Origin: Sphingomonas sp. LY29
Lineage (GTDB): Bacteria; Pseudomonadota; Alphaproteobacteria; Sphingomonadales; Sphingomonadaceae
Direction of reading: 5' to 3'
NCBI RefSeq assembly: GCF_035593985.1
Contig: NZ_CP141587.1
Location: forward strand, 1,178,001 to 1,242,000
Length of the DNA: 64,000 nucleotides
The position numbers and the translations under genes are program-made. This document shows, piece by piece, positions 9,151 through 16,690 of the stretch (position 1 is the first letter of the stretch; each line of letters opens with the position of its first letter). The notes beneath the pieces were generated by a model. That model searched no databases and had not been told where the DNA came from. It worked only from the letters and a program-made list of their open reading frames with translations.

Positions 9151-10998
9151 TCAGGACGCTTTCTGCGCGGCGATCCAGCGGTCGATCTTTTGCTCCAAGA
9201 TCGCGAGCGGAAGCGATCCGGTCATCAGCACTTCGGCGTGAAAAGCCTTGATGTCGAACTTCGGCCCCAGTTCCGCCTCGGCCTTGCGGCGCAGGCGCTG
9301 GATGGTCATCGCCCCGGTCTTGTAGGCGACCGCCTGGCTCGGGATGGCGATGTAGCGCTCGACCTCCGCGGTGGCGTCGGTCCGGCCCATGCTGCTGTTG
9401 GCCAGCATGTAGGCGATCGCCTGGTCGCGGGTCCAACCTTTCGAATGAAGCCCGGTGTCGACCACCAGCCGCATCGCGCGCAGCATCTCGTCGTCGAGCG
9501 TGCCTTGCCGCTGAATGGGATCGTTGAACACGCCCATGTCGTAGCCCAGCGTCTCGGCATAGAGCGCCCAGCCTTCGACATAGGCGGTGTTCCCGCCAAA
9601 GCGCATGAACGCCGGCAGCGCCTCATTCTCCTGCGCCAGGCTGATCTGGAAGTGATGCCCCGGCGAACCTTCGTGCAGGTAGAGCGTCGTCGCGCCGACG
9701 ATCGTCCGCGACGGCAGATCGTAGGCGTTGAAATAGAAAATGCCGGGCCGCGAGCCGTCGGGCGTGCCCTGCTCATAGCTTCCGCCCGCCTGGAATTTCT
9801 CGCGGAATTCCTCGTAGGGGCGGATTTCCAGCTTGGCCTTCGGGATGGTCGAGAAATAGGTGGGAAGCTTGGCGTCGATGGTTTTCCCGACGTCGTAATA
9901 GACCTGCGTCAACGCGGCGCGCGTCGGCTTCTTGAACTTTGGATCGGTCCGCAGATAGTCGAAGAACTTGGGCAGATCGCCCCTGAAGCCGACCTCGGTG
10001 CGGACCTTTTCCATCTCCGCCCGGATCCGCGCGACTTCGCTCAGGCCCGTCTGGTGGATTTCGTCAGGCGTCAGCGGCAGCGTCGTCGTCTGTTCGATCA
10101 GGTGGCCGTAAAGCTGCTGGCCGCTCTTCATGTACATCAGGCCGACGCCTTCGCGCGCTTTGGGCAGATAGCTTGCCGACAGATAGTCGCGCAGCCGCTT
10201 CATCGCCGGGTAAAGGTCGTTGGTGATTGCGGCGCGATAGGCGGTGGTCAGGCGCGCCTTGTCGGCGGCGCTGAACGTCGCGGGCAGGTTGACGATCGGC
10301 GCGTGGAAGGGCGAATCCTCGACCTTCTGCTTCAGCTGCGTATCGAACTGCTCGATCATGTTGCGCGTGGTCAGCTTGGTCTCGAATACGCCGCTCGCTT
10401 CGCCCTCGCGAAAGCGCGCCAGCGCGGCATCGAGGAAGCGGACATAGCCTTCGTGCCGCTTGAGCGCATTGTCATAGTCGGCAACGGTCTTGAACGGCGC
10501 GCCGCCGCTGCCGCTCGAAAAGCTGGGGTAGAACGTCTGGAAGCCCGAGAAATGGTTAATCGGGCGAACCTCGGTCAGCGCCAGGATCGCGGGGTCGTAA
10601 TTCTTCAGAGTATCCTTGGTCGTGAATTCGAACACGTCATAGGCAAGCTGGTCGGTCGGATTGAGGCTGGCGCGATCGACGGTGCGCAGCGCGGCGAGGT
10701 CGGCCTCGCCCGCCGCCTTCTCGGCCGCGTAATAGTCGTCGCTGATGTAGTCGCCGAACTGGTCGGCGTAGCGCATGTCCCCGCGGAACAGTGCCGACAG
10801 CGGGTTGCGCTTCAGCTGCGCCTCGTCGCTTTCCTTGAAGATGCGGAACAGGCGGTCGTGCGCGGACTCAGCTGGCGCGGCGGTCTCGGCAACGGGGATC
10901 GGCGGCGCGTCCACGACCGGCGCGGGCGTGGTACCGGTCGTGCATCCCGCCAGCGCGATCGCGGCGGTCGAAAGGGCCAGAAGAAGCTTGGTCGTCAT
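9151..10998 (-). CDS. DUF885-family lipoprotein, putative metallopeptidase-like
   Basis: A 615-residue protein with a lipoprotein signal (residues 1-20, lipobox LAGC), so it is probably anchored in the outer membrane facing the periplasm. The rest is one DUF885 domain, shown by the zinc-binding-type motif HEGSPGHHFQISLAQE, by ARIRAEMEKVR and by AYVEGWALYAE. DUF885 proteins are common in sphingomonads and are thought to be peptidases; the substrate is not known to me. I chose the ATG at 10998 because AGGGG lies ten bases upstream; a GTG at 11007 is too close to that site. An intrinsic terminator at 11052-11086 separates it from the rcnB-like gene upstream. Confidence 0.88.
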   Translation of the reverse strand: MTTKLLLALSTAAIALAGCTTGTTPAPVVDAPPIPVAETAAPAESAHDRLFRIFKESDEAQLKRNPLSALFRGDMRYADQFGDYISDDYYAAEKAAGEADLAALRTVDRASLNPTDQLAYDVFEFTTKDTLKNYDPAILALTEVRPINHFSGFQTFYPSFSSGSGGAPFKTVADYDNALKRHEGYVRFLDAALARFREGEASGVFETKLTTRNMIEQFDTQLKQKVEDSPFHAPIVNLPATFSAADKARLTTAYRAAITNDLYPAMKRLRDYLSASYLPKAREGVGLMYMKSGQQLYGHLIEQTTTLPLTPDEIHQTGLSEVARIRAEMEKVRTEVGFRGDLPKFFDYLRTDPKFKKPTRAALTQVYYDVGKTIDAKLPTYFSTIPKAKLEIRPYEEFREKFQAGGSYEQGTPDGSRPGIFYFNAYDLPSRTIVGATTLYLHEGSPGHHFQISLAQENEALPAFMRFGGNTAYVEGWALYAETLGYDMGVFNDPIQRQGTLDDEMLRAMRLVVDTGLHSKGWTRDQAIAYMLANSSMGRTDATAEVERYIAIPSQAVAYKTGAMTIQRLRRKAEAELGPKFDIKAFHAEVLMTGSLPLAILEQKIDRWIAAQKAS

Positions 10999-11051
10999 CG
11001 CGGTCACACCCCTGTTTCAGGCGCGCTCGCGCCCCATCCATTGCACGCCGC

Positions 11052-11086
11052 AAAAGGGGCGCCGCGGCCATGCCGCAACGCCCCTT
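11052..11086 (-). terminator. Intrinsic terminator after the rcnB-like gene
   Basis: On the minus strand, AAGGGGCG pairs with CGCCCCTT and an inner GCGGC pairs with GCCGC across an ATG loop. The intervening TT/GG can form two G-U pairs, giving a stem of about 15 pairs followed by TTTT. It lies 22 bases after the stop of the rcnB-like gene. Confidence 0.75.
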
Positions 11087-11107
11087 CGACCAATGACCGC
11101 CGTTCGT

Positions 11108-11938
11108 CTACCAGAAGAAGCTGTGCACCACGTCGACGACCTGTCCGGTGTAGATATTCACCAGCAACGCATCGTCATAGTAACGCACCCAGCGATAGGG
11201 TCCGTAGGCCGGCGGCAGGCGATACTGCCACGGATCGTTCAGCCAATAATTCGACCCATAATAGCTCGATCCGAGACTGAAGCCGATCGACAGGCGGCGA
11301 TAGCCCCAGCCGTATGGATCGTAATAGCGGCCGACCCGGAACAGCGAGCGGTTCTGGTCGCGATAGCGCTGCCACGAATAGCGGCGATCCTGGCGCCAGT
11401 CGCCGCGCCAATTGTCGGTGCCACGCCACGTCCGCACGCCATCGCGGTCGCGACGGTCGTTGTCGTTCCAGCGCTGCCCGTCGCGGCGGTCGTTGCCCGA
11501 CCAGCGGCGATCGCCGTCGCGCGATCCGTCGTTGGTGCGGTCGTCACCCGACCAGCGTCGGTCGCGATCACGGTCGCGCGATCCGTCGCGGCTACGGTCG
11601 TTGCGCCGCTCGATCTCATTCTGCTGCATCGATTGCAGGGTCGCATCGCGGACGCGCCCCACGACCCCGCCGATCGGACGAACCTGTCGGCGGGTCTGCT
11701 CGACGTCGCCCCGGCGTTGTTCCCGCGCACCGCGGGCGACGAGTTCGCGGCGCTCTTCGCGCTGCGGTTCGGCGGCGCGTTCCTGCCGCGGTTCGGGTGC
11801 CGGGCGATCGCGCGCCGGGCGCGCCGCACGGTCGCCGCGTTCGCGAATCCGCTCGGCGCGAGTCTCTGCGTCCTGCGCAACCGCCGCTGCCGGCACCAGC
11901 GCCGACGCCACCATCAATCCCATTAGAAACTTACGCAT
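11108..11938 (-). CDS. RcnB-family secreted protein
   Basis: A 276-residue exported protein with signal peptide MRKFLMGLMVASALVPAAAVA. The middle (residues 25-185) is low-complexity and rich in Arg, Asp, Gln and Trp, with repeats such as DRRWSGDDRTNDGSRDGDRR and RWSGNDRR. The C-terminal 60 residues contain LPPAYGPYRWVRYYDDALLV and TGQVVDVVHSFFW, which is the RcnB signature. E. coli RcnB is a small periplasmic nickel/cobalt homeostasis factor, but sphingomonad proteins with long charged middles may do something else, for example an envelope role. A strong terminator follows. Confidence 0.85.
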   Translation of the reverse strand: MRKFLMGLMVASALVPAAAVAQDAETRAERIRERGDRAARPARDRPAPEPRQERAAEPQREERRELVARGAREQRRGDVEQTRRQVRPIGGVVGRVRDATLQSMQQNEIERRNDRSRDGSRDRDRDRRWSGDDRTNDGSRDGDRRWSGNDRRDGQRWNDNDRRDRDGVRTWRGTDNWRGDWRQDRRYSWQRYRDQNRSLFRVGRYYDPYGWGYRRLSIGFSLGSSYYGSNYWLNDPWQYRLPPAYGPYRWVRYYDDALLVNIYTGQVVDVVHSFFW

Positions 11939-11966
11939 CTCGAACCTCCGGCACGAAGATCCGGCA

Positions 11967-12521
11967 TCAATTGCCGTCGGATGCAGATTGTGCCTCCGCC
12001 GATGAGCCGACGCTTAACGACGGTGAAGCGTTTCGTTCAGTATTGGGCGCCGGCCGGGGCGGAGCCGCGAGCGCCGCGCTGGCCGCAGCCGCGCGCGCGA
12101 TCGCCTTCATGATCCTTGGCGTCGCGCCGCAGCGACAGATGTTCGGCAAGGTAGCCAGTTGCTCGGGCGACGGATTGGGCGTCGCGCGCATCAGCGCCGC
12201 CAGCGCCATGATGAAGCCCGGGTCGCAGCGACCGCACTGGCTGACCTGCTCGGCCGCCCACGCCTGTTGGAGCGGATGCGCGCGGTCGGCCGATAGTCCT
12301 TCGATTGTCGTCACGTCGGCGCCTTCGGCTGCGGCGATGCTCAACTGGCACGACAGCATCGCGCGCCCATCGACGATCACCGTGCAGGTCCCACAATCGC
12401 CGCTGTAGCAGCCATGCTTGGTCCCGGTCAGGTTCGAGGCGTCGCGAAGCGCGAACAGCAATGGCGTCTCAGGATCGAGCCGGTAGCGAATGGCCTCGCC
12501 GTTGACGGTCATGCTGGTCAT
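11967..12521 (-). CDS. [2Fe-2S] subunit, isoquinoline 1-oxidoreductase alpha / xanthine dehydrogenase type
   Basis: The protein is 184 residues. Residues 1-80 form a plant-type ferredoxin fold with GTKHGCYSGDCGTCTV and the fourth Cys in LSCQLS. Residues 85-150 form the helical [2Fe-2S] domain with CGRCDPGFIM and NICRCGATPRI. Such subunits pass electrons from a molybdopterin subunit. No molybdopterin (IorB-like), FAD or cytochrome subunit gene is adjacent, so this one is an orphan. The last 35 residues are an extra Ala/Ser/Pro-rich tail. ATGs at 12521 and 12509 are both possible starts. Confidence 0.88.
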   Translation of the reverse strand: MTSMTVNGEAIRYRLDPETPLLFALRDASNLTGTKHGCYSGDCGTCTVIVDGRAMLSCQLSIAAAEGADVTTIEGLSADRAHPLQQAWAAEQVSQCGRCDPGFIMALAALMRATPNPSPEQLATLPNICRCGATPRIMKAIARAAAASAALAAPPRPAPNTERNASPSLSVGSSAEAQSASDGN

Positions 12522-12586
12522 GGCGAGAGCCTAGTCGGCGGCGCGATGCTTGCAAAGCCGCCGCGCCGCCGACTAGGGCGTGGGCC

Positions 12587-13375
12587 ATGGCACAAATCGA
12601 CACCCGTCTCGGCCCTGTCGGCATCGACCAGCGTGGGGATGGCACCGCGATCCCGATCGTCTTCCTGCACGGGGTCGGATCGGACAAGTCGGTGTGGGCG
12701 CCGCAGCTTGCCCATTTCGGCACCGACCGCCGCGCCATCGCCATCGACTACCCCGGCTATGGCGAAAGCGCACCGCTCCCCGAGGCCACGCGCGACGATT
12801 TTGCCGCGGCGGTGTTTGCGGCGATGGACGCTCTTGGAATCAAGTGCGCGCACGTCTGCGGCCTGTCGCTCGGCGGCGTGGTCGCCATTGCCATGGCCGC
12901 CGCGGCGCCCGAGCGCTGCGCCTCGCTGGTCCTCGCCGACAGCTTCGCGGTTCATCCGGAAGGCCAGGCGATCCACGACCGTTCGGTTGCGGCGAGTCAG
13001 GCGATGTCGATGCGCGACCTGGCGGAGGCCCGCGCGGGACTGCTCCTTGGCTCCGCCGCGACCGACGCGATGCGCGCCGAAGTCATCGCCACGATGGCCG
13101 GGATCGATCCCGCCGCCTATCGCCTCGGCGCGGCAGCGGTATGGCTCGCCGACCAGCACGACCGCGCCGCGCGGATCGACTGCCCGACGCTGATGCTCTG
13201 CGGCGACCAGGATGCGATTACGCCGCTCGCGCTCAGCGAAGACCTGGCCCAACTCGTCCCCGGCGCGTCGCTGGAAGTCATCGCCGACGCCGGTCACCTT
13301 ACCAATCTGGAGCAGCCGCGCGTCTTCAACGACATGGTCGACCGCTTCCTCGCCAAGGTCGAGAATCGCCAATAG
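12587..13375 (+). CDS. Alpha/beta hydrolase (3-oxoadipate enol-lactonase-like)
   Basis: A 262-residue cytoplasmic hydrolase without a signal peptide. The oxyanion region is FLHGVGSDKSVW, the nucleophile elbow is CGLSLGG (Ser about 94), the acid is in LCGDQDAITP and the His in DAGHLTNLE. Overall it resembles PcaD-type enol-lactonases, but no other beta-ketoadipate gene is nearby, so the substrate is open. It is divergent from the orphan [2Fe-2S] subunit; the two might share a promoter region of about 65 bases. Confidence 0.87.
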   Translation: MAQIDTRLGPVGIDQRGDGTAIPIVFLHGVGSDKSVWAPQLAHFGTDRRAIAIDYPGYGESAPLPEATRDDFAAAVFAAMDALGIKCAHVCGLSLGGVVAIAMAAAAPERCASLVLADSFAVHPEGQAIHDRSVAASQAMSMRDLAEARAGLLLGSAATDAMRAEVIATMAGIDPAAYRLGAAAVWLADQHDRAARIDCPTLMLCGDQDAITPLALSEDLAQLVPGASLEVIADAGHLTNLEQPRVFNDMVDRFLAKVENRQ

Positions 13376-13439
13376 GTTAGCGCCGCTTTTACCATAGGGT
13401 TTCACCGCCTGTTGGTCTTGTCCTGCGAAAAGCAGCGAC

Positions 13440-14390
13440 ATGGCAAAGGCTTCGCTCCGCAACGCACGCCGCTGGATCGCCGGGATCGTCCCCGCCGCGG
13501 CCCTGCTCGTACCCGTCGCGGCCGCGGCGCAGATCGCCCCGCCAACCCGGAGCATGTCGAAGACCGAGGCGATCCTCGGCGGCGGCAGCGCGCTTGGCGC
13601 GATCCTCGCTCAGCAGTCGGCACAACCGACACGCCTGGCGATGGCTTCGACCCCGACGCTTCCCTATTATCGACCCGCCATTCAGCGCTTTGCGCCGGCG
13701 CCGGTGTCTACCGACCAGCCCGACGTCTTCAACAGCGTGGCCTTATCGATCGGCGGAAGCCCGCTCGACCGCCGCTGGGACGCCGTCGCGCGCCGCGGCA
13801 TTGGCGGAGAGGCCGGCGCCTTCGCGGCCTCGCTCCGATCAAGTGACGAGACGCAGCGGATCGAGGCAATCAACGCCTACGTCAACGCCCGCGTCCGCTT
13901 CGTCGACGACCGCGTGCAGTTCGGGGTCGGCGACCGCTGGATGGCGGCGTCCGAAACGCTGTCGCGAGGACGTGGCGATTGTGAGGATTATGCGATCGCC
14001 AAGCGCGCGCTGCTTCGCGCCGCCGGCTTGGCCGACAAGGACCTCTACCTTGTTGTTCTTAAAGACACGCTACGCCGCGCCGATCATGCCGTGCTCGTCG
14101 TCCGCAGCGAAGGTCGTTTCCTGGTGCTCGACAACGGCACCGATCGGATCGTCGATTCCAGCGCGATGTCGGATTACCGGCCGGTGCTGACCTTCACTGA
14201 GGCGCGAACCTACACCCACGGATATCGCCGCAACGCGATGCCGCCGGTCACCTATGCCAGCTACGAGCCGCAGACGCCGATCGCGATCGCCGACGCGCGC
14301 TTCGAGCCGGCGTCGGGCGATCGAGATTTACCCGAAGTTGTGCGCACGTCGGTCAGCCTCGTCCCCGCGCCGACCCCCTTCACGATCTAG
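13440..14390 (+). CDS. Periplasmic transglutaminase-like cysteine protease (BTLCP, LapG-like)
   Basis: A 316-residue exported protein: Arg-rich start, hydrophobic stretch at residues 13-30 and a probable cut after AAAAQ. The BTLCP/LapG catalytic residues are all present: Cys about 181 in GRGDCEDYAIAKR, His about 216 in ADHAVLVV and Asp about 231 in LVLDNGTDRI. LapG enzymes cut large type I-secreted adhesins after a di-alanine near the N-terminus and so release biofilms; LapD, a c-di-GMP receptor, restrains them in Pseudomonas. Here the gene faces a full type I secretion/adhesin operon and shares a CTAG stop with hlyD. I therefore infer that it processes the adhesin encoded at 20424-31265. Residues 31-90 are a Pro/Gln/Ala-rich extension of unknown role. 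Confidence 0.88.
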   Translation: MAKASLRNARRWIAGIVPAAALLVPVAAAAQIAPPTRSMSKTEAILGGGSALGAILAQQSAQPTRLAMASTPTLPYYRPAIQRFAPAPVSTDQPDVFNSVALSIGGSPLDRRWDAVARRGIGGEAGAFAASLRSSDETQRIEAINAYVNARVRFVDDRVQFGVGDRWMAASETLSRGRGDCEDYAIAKRALLRAAGLADKDLYLVVLKDTLRRADHAVLVVRSEGRFLVLDNGTDRIVDSSAMSDYRPVLTFTEARTYTHGYRRNAMPPVTYASYEPQTPIAIADARFEPASGDRDLPEVVRTSVSLVPAPTPFTI

Positions 14391-15661
14391 CGTTCGCGCA
14401 GCGCGTCGCTGCGGGCTTTCAGCACCGGCTTGAGCAAATAGCTCAGCACGCTCTTGCGCCCGGTGATGATCTGCGTGTCGGTCATCATGCCCGGCGTGAT
14501 CGGCAAACGGCGACCCGACGCGACCAGATAGCTGCGGGTCGTCTCGACGATGACGGTGAAGAATGCCTGGCGCTCGACCTCGTCGTAGATGCTGTCGGCC
14601 GACACCTGCACCACGCGGCCGTCGAGCCCGCCGTAGGAGGAGAAGTCATAGGCCGTGACCTTGACCAGCGCGCGGTCGCCGACCTTGATGAAGGCGATGT
14701 CGCTCGGCTTGACTCGCGTCTCGACCAGCAGTTTGTCGCCCATCGGGACGACTTCCATGACTTTTTCGCCGGCCTGCACGAAGCCGCCGATCGTTGTCAC
14801 CTGCACGTCGTTGACCACGCCATCGACCGGAGAGCGGAGTTCGCTGCGGTCGAGACGTCCGCGCGCGCCGCGCAGCGACTGCTGGTTGACCGCGATCTTG
14901 GCGTTGATCTGACTGCGTTCGTTGAGCGCGTCCTGGCGGAAGGTGAACTGCGCCTCGTTGGCCTGGCTCAGCGCTTCGCTGACCGCGGCATTGGCGCGGT
15001 TGGCCTGCTCACGCGCGGCGGCGATACGACCCTGAAGGTCGACAACCTCGCGGCGCGCGGTGATCAGTTCGGTCTGCGGAACGATGTTCTTTGCCGCGAG
15101 CGGCTCGAGCATCTCGACCTGGCGCTGCGCCAGTGCGACGCTGCTCTGCAGGCTGGAGATGGTGGCATTGGCTTCTGCCGCCTCGCGGCGACGCTGCTCG
15201 GCCGACGAGCGAAGCGCCGACACGCGGCTGCCAAGCGCTTGGCGACGGACCGCGCTGAGCGCCGCTTCGTCACCGCCGCCCGAAATGCCGGTGTTCATCC
15301 CTTCCGACTGCAATCGACTGGCGCGATCGGACAGCGAGGCGGTTTCCGCCTGAATCTGGCCCAGCTCCGAGGAACTTTGCGTATCGTCCAGTCGTGCGAG
15401 TAGCTGTCCACGACGAACGCGCTGACCCGACCGGACCATCAGCTCGCGAACCGTCGCCGGCTCCGACGCCTGGATCAGCTGAACCTTGCTCGACGGGATC
15501 ACCTTGCCCGTGCCCGCGGTGACTTCGTCGACCTGCGCCAGCATCGCCCACAGGATGAACAGCGCGAAGCCGACCGCGACCGACACGATGATCAGCCGCG
15601 CACCGGTCAGCGGTTCGCGGCGCTTGGCCCGAACGGCGCTATCGAAAGGAAGGGTGGCCAT
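14387..15661 (-). CDS. Type I secretion membrane-fusion (HlyD-family) adaptor
   Basis: A 424-residue protein anchored by one inner-membrane helix at about residues 24-44 (IIVSVAVGFALFILWAMLAQ). It is followed by a biotinyl-lipoyl-like hybrid (GKVIPSSKVQLIQASEPATV), a long alpha-helical coiled-coil (residues 95-270, Gln/Ala/Glu-rich) and a beta-barrel region with RSPVDGVVNDVQVTTIGGFV. It joins the ABC transporter to TolC across the periplasm. It is the last gene of the adhesin-tolC-ABC-sleB-hlyD operon; the gap to sleB is 18 bases. It overlaps the protease gene by four bases at the 3' ends. Confidence 0.95.
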   Translation of the reverse strand: MATLPFDSAVRAKRREPLTGARLIIVSVAVGFALFILWAMLAQVDEVTAGTGKVIPSSKVQLIQASEPATVRELMVRSGQRVRRGQLLARLDDTQSSSELGQIQAETASLSDRASRLQSEGMNTGISGGGDEAALSAVRRQALGSRVSALRSSAEQRRREAAEANATISSLQSSVALAQRQVEMLEPLAAKNIVPQTELITARREVVDLQGRIAAAREQANRANAAVSEALSQANEAQFTFRQDALNERSQINAKIAVNQQSLRGARGRLDRSELRSPVDGVVNDVQVTTIGGFVQAGEKVMEVVPMGDKLLVETRVKPSDIAFIKVGDRALVKVTAYDFSSYGGLDGRVVQVSADSIYDEVERQAFFTVIVETTRSYLVASGRRLPITPGMMTDTQIITGRKSVLSYLLKPVLKARSDALRER

Positions 15662-15679
15662 GATCGTGTCGCCTTTGAA

Positions 15680-16690
15680 CTATCGCGCCGCGATGACGGC
15701 CGCCGGGGCCGCCGGCACGGGAGTGGTCACTGCCTGCTGGACCGCGATCGCCTTCGACGCGGCGCCGGTTTCGGACGGCATCGGGATGCTGAGCGTCCAG
15801 CCCTTGCTGGTATCGAGTAGCCCGCCGACGTCATTCGGGGCGCGTGCGATCGGCGGACCGGCGACGACCGGAACTTCCTCGGTCGCGACGACGGTACCGT
15901 CGGTAAGAACGGCCTCGCGGAGCGGCGGACGAAGCGCCGACGGATCTGCCGGCTCCCCGATGTAGCGACCCGTGAATGCTGCGGTGGAACCCCACGCGCC
16001 GGGCCAGCGGTAGAAGATGTGTGCGCCAAGCTTCGAAATCTTGGACAGCATCGGCGCCCAGTAAGGCGCGACATAATCGGCATGGTAGTGCGTCGCCGCC
16101 CCGACCGAGCGCTCGACATATCCGGCCAGCGCCGCCTTGGCGACCGCTTCGGCCTGCTTCCACGCGCCCAGCGCGGGCGCACGATACAGCGAACCGTCGC
16201 AGGTGAAGCTGAACTGGCAGACCGGCTGGCGAGCGCCTTGGTAGACGACCCCGCACACCGACTTCGGGAAGGCCGGATGGCGCATCCGATTGAGCACGAC
16301 CTGCGCCACCGCGCGGCGGCCATCGACGGGTTCGAACCCGGCCTCGTAATAGACTGCCTGCGTCAGGCACAGCAACGCGCGGCGATGGTCGGTCGGGTCG
16401 GCATTCGCCAAGTCGAATGGCCGCGCCGCCGCGATCGGCCCGCCCGCGAACGGCATCGACGCGTTGATCAGCTTGGCCTTGTCGCCCGTCGCGCGCGTAT
16501 CGACCAGATGCTCGCCGCTGGTCGCATCGACTAGCTTGGCGGCCTGCCCCGGCGCGATCAGCGCGGCCACAGGTGCCGACGCACGCGTGGGTTGCGCGGT
16601 GAAGCTCGCGCCACCGACGACCGCCAGCAGCGCAGCAATCACCATCCCGCCCACGGCGAGGCGGCTGCGAACGATCTTGGCGGCGGTCAT
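15680..16690 (-). CDS. SleB-family cell-wall hydrolase within the secretion operon
   Basis: The protein is 336 residues, with an N-terminal signal anchor at residues 12-32 (VGGMVIAALLAVVGGASFTA). The SleB/Hydrolase_2 domain lies at about residues 105-230: LCLTQAVYYEAGFEPVDGR with the catalytic-type Glu, then AVAQVVLNRMRHPAFPKSVCGVV and CQFSFTCDG. These enzymes act as lytic transglycosylase-like muramidases. The C-terminal 100 residues are low-complexity. The start overlaps the stop of the ABC transporter gene (ATGA), so the two are translationally coupled. I infer that it opens or remodels peptidoglycan for the trans-envelope secretion machine or for adhesin exit. Confidence 0.88.
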   Translation of the reverse strand: MTAAKIVRSRLAVGGMVIAALLAVVGGASFTAQPTRASAPVAALIAPGQAAKLVDATSGEHLVDTRATGDKAKLINASMPFAGGPIAAARPFDLANADPTDHRRALLCLTQAVYYEAGFEPVDGRRAVAQVVLNRMRHPAFPKSVCGVVYQGARQPVCQFSFTCDGSLYRAPALGAWKQAEAVAKAALAGYVERSVGAATHYHADYVAPYWAPMLSKISKLGAHIFYRWPGAWGSTAAFTGRYIGEPADPSALRPPLREAVLTDGTVVATEEVPVVAGPPIARAPNDVGGLLDTSKGWTLSIPMPSETGAASKAIAVQQAVTTPVPAAPAAVIAAR

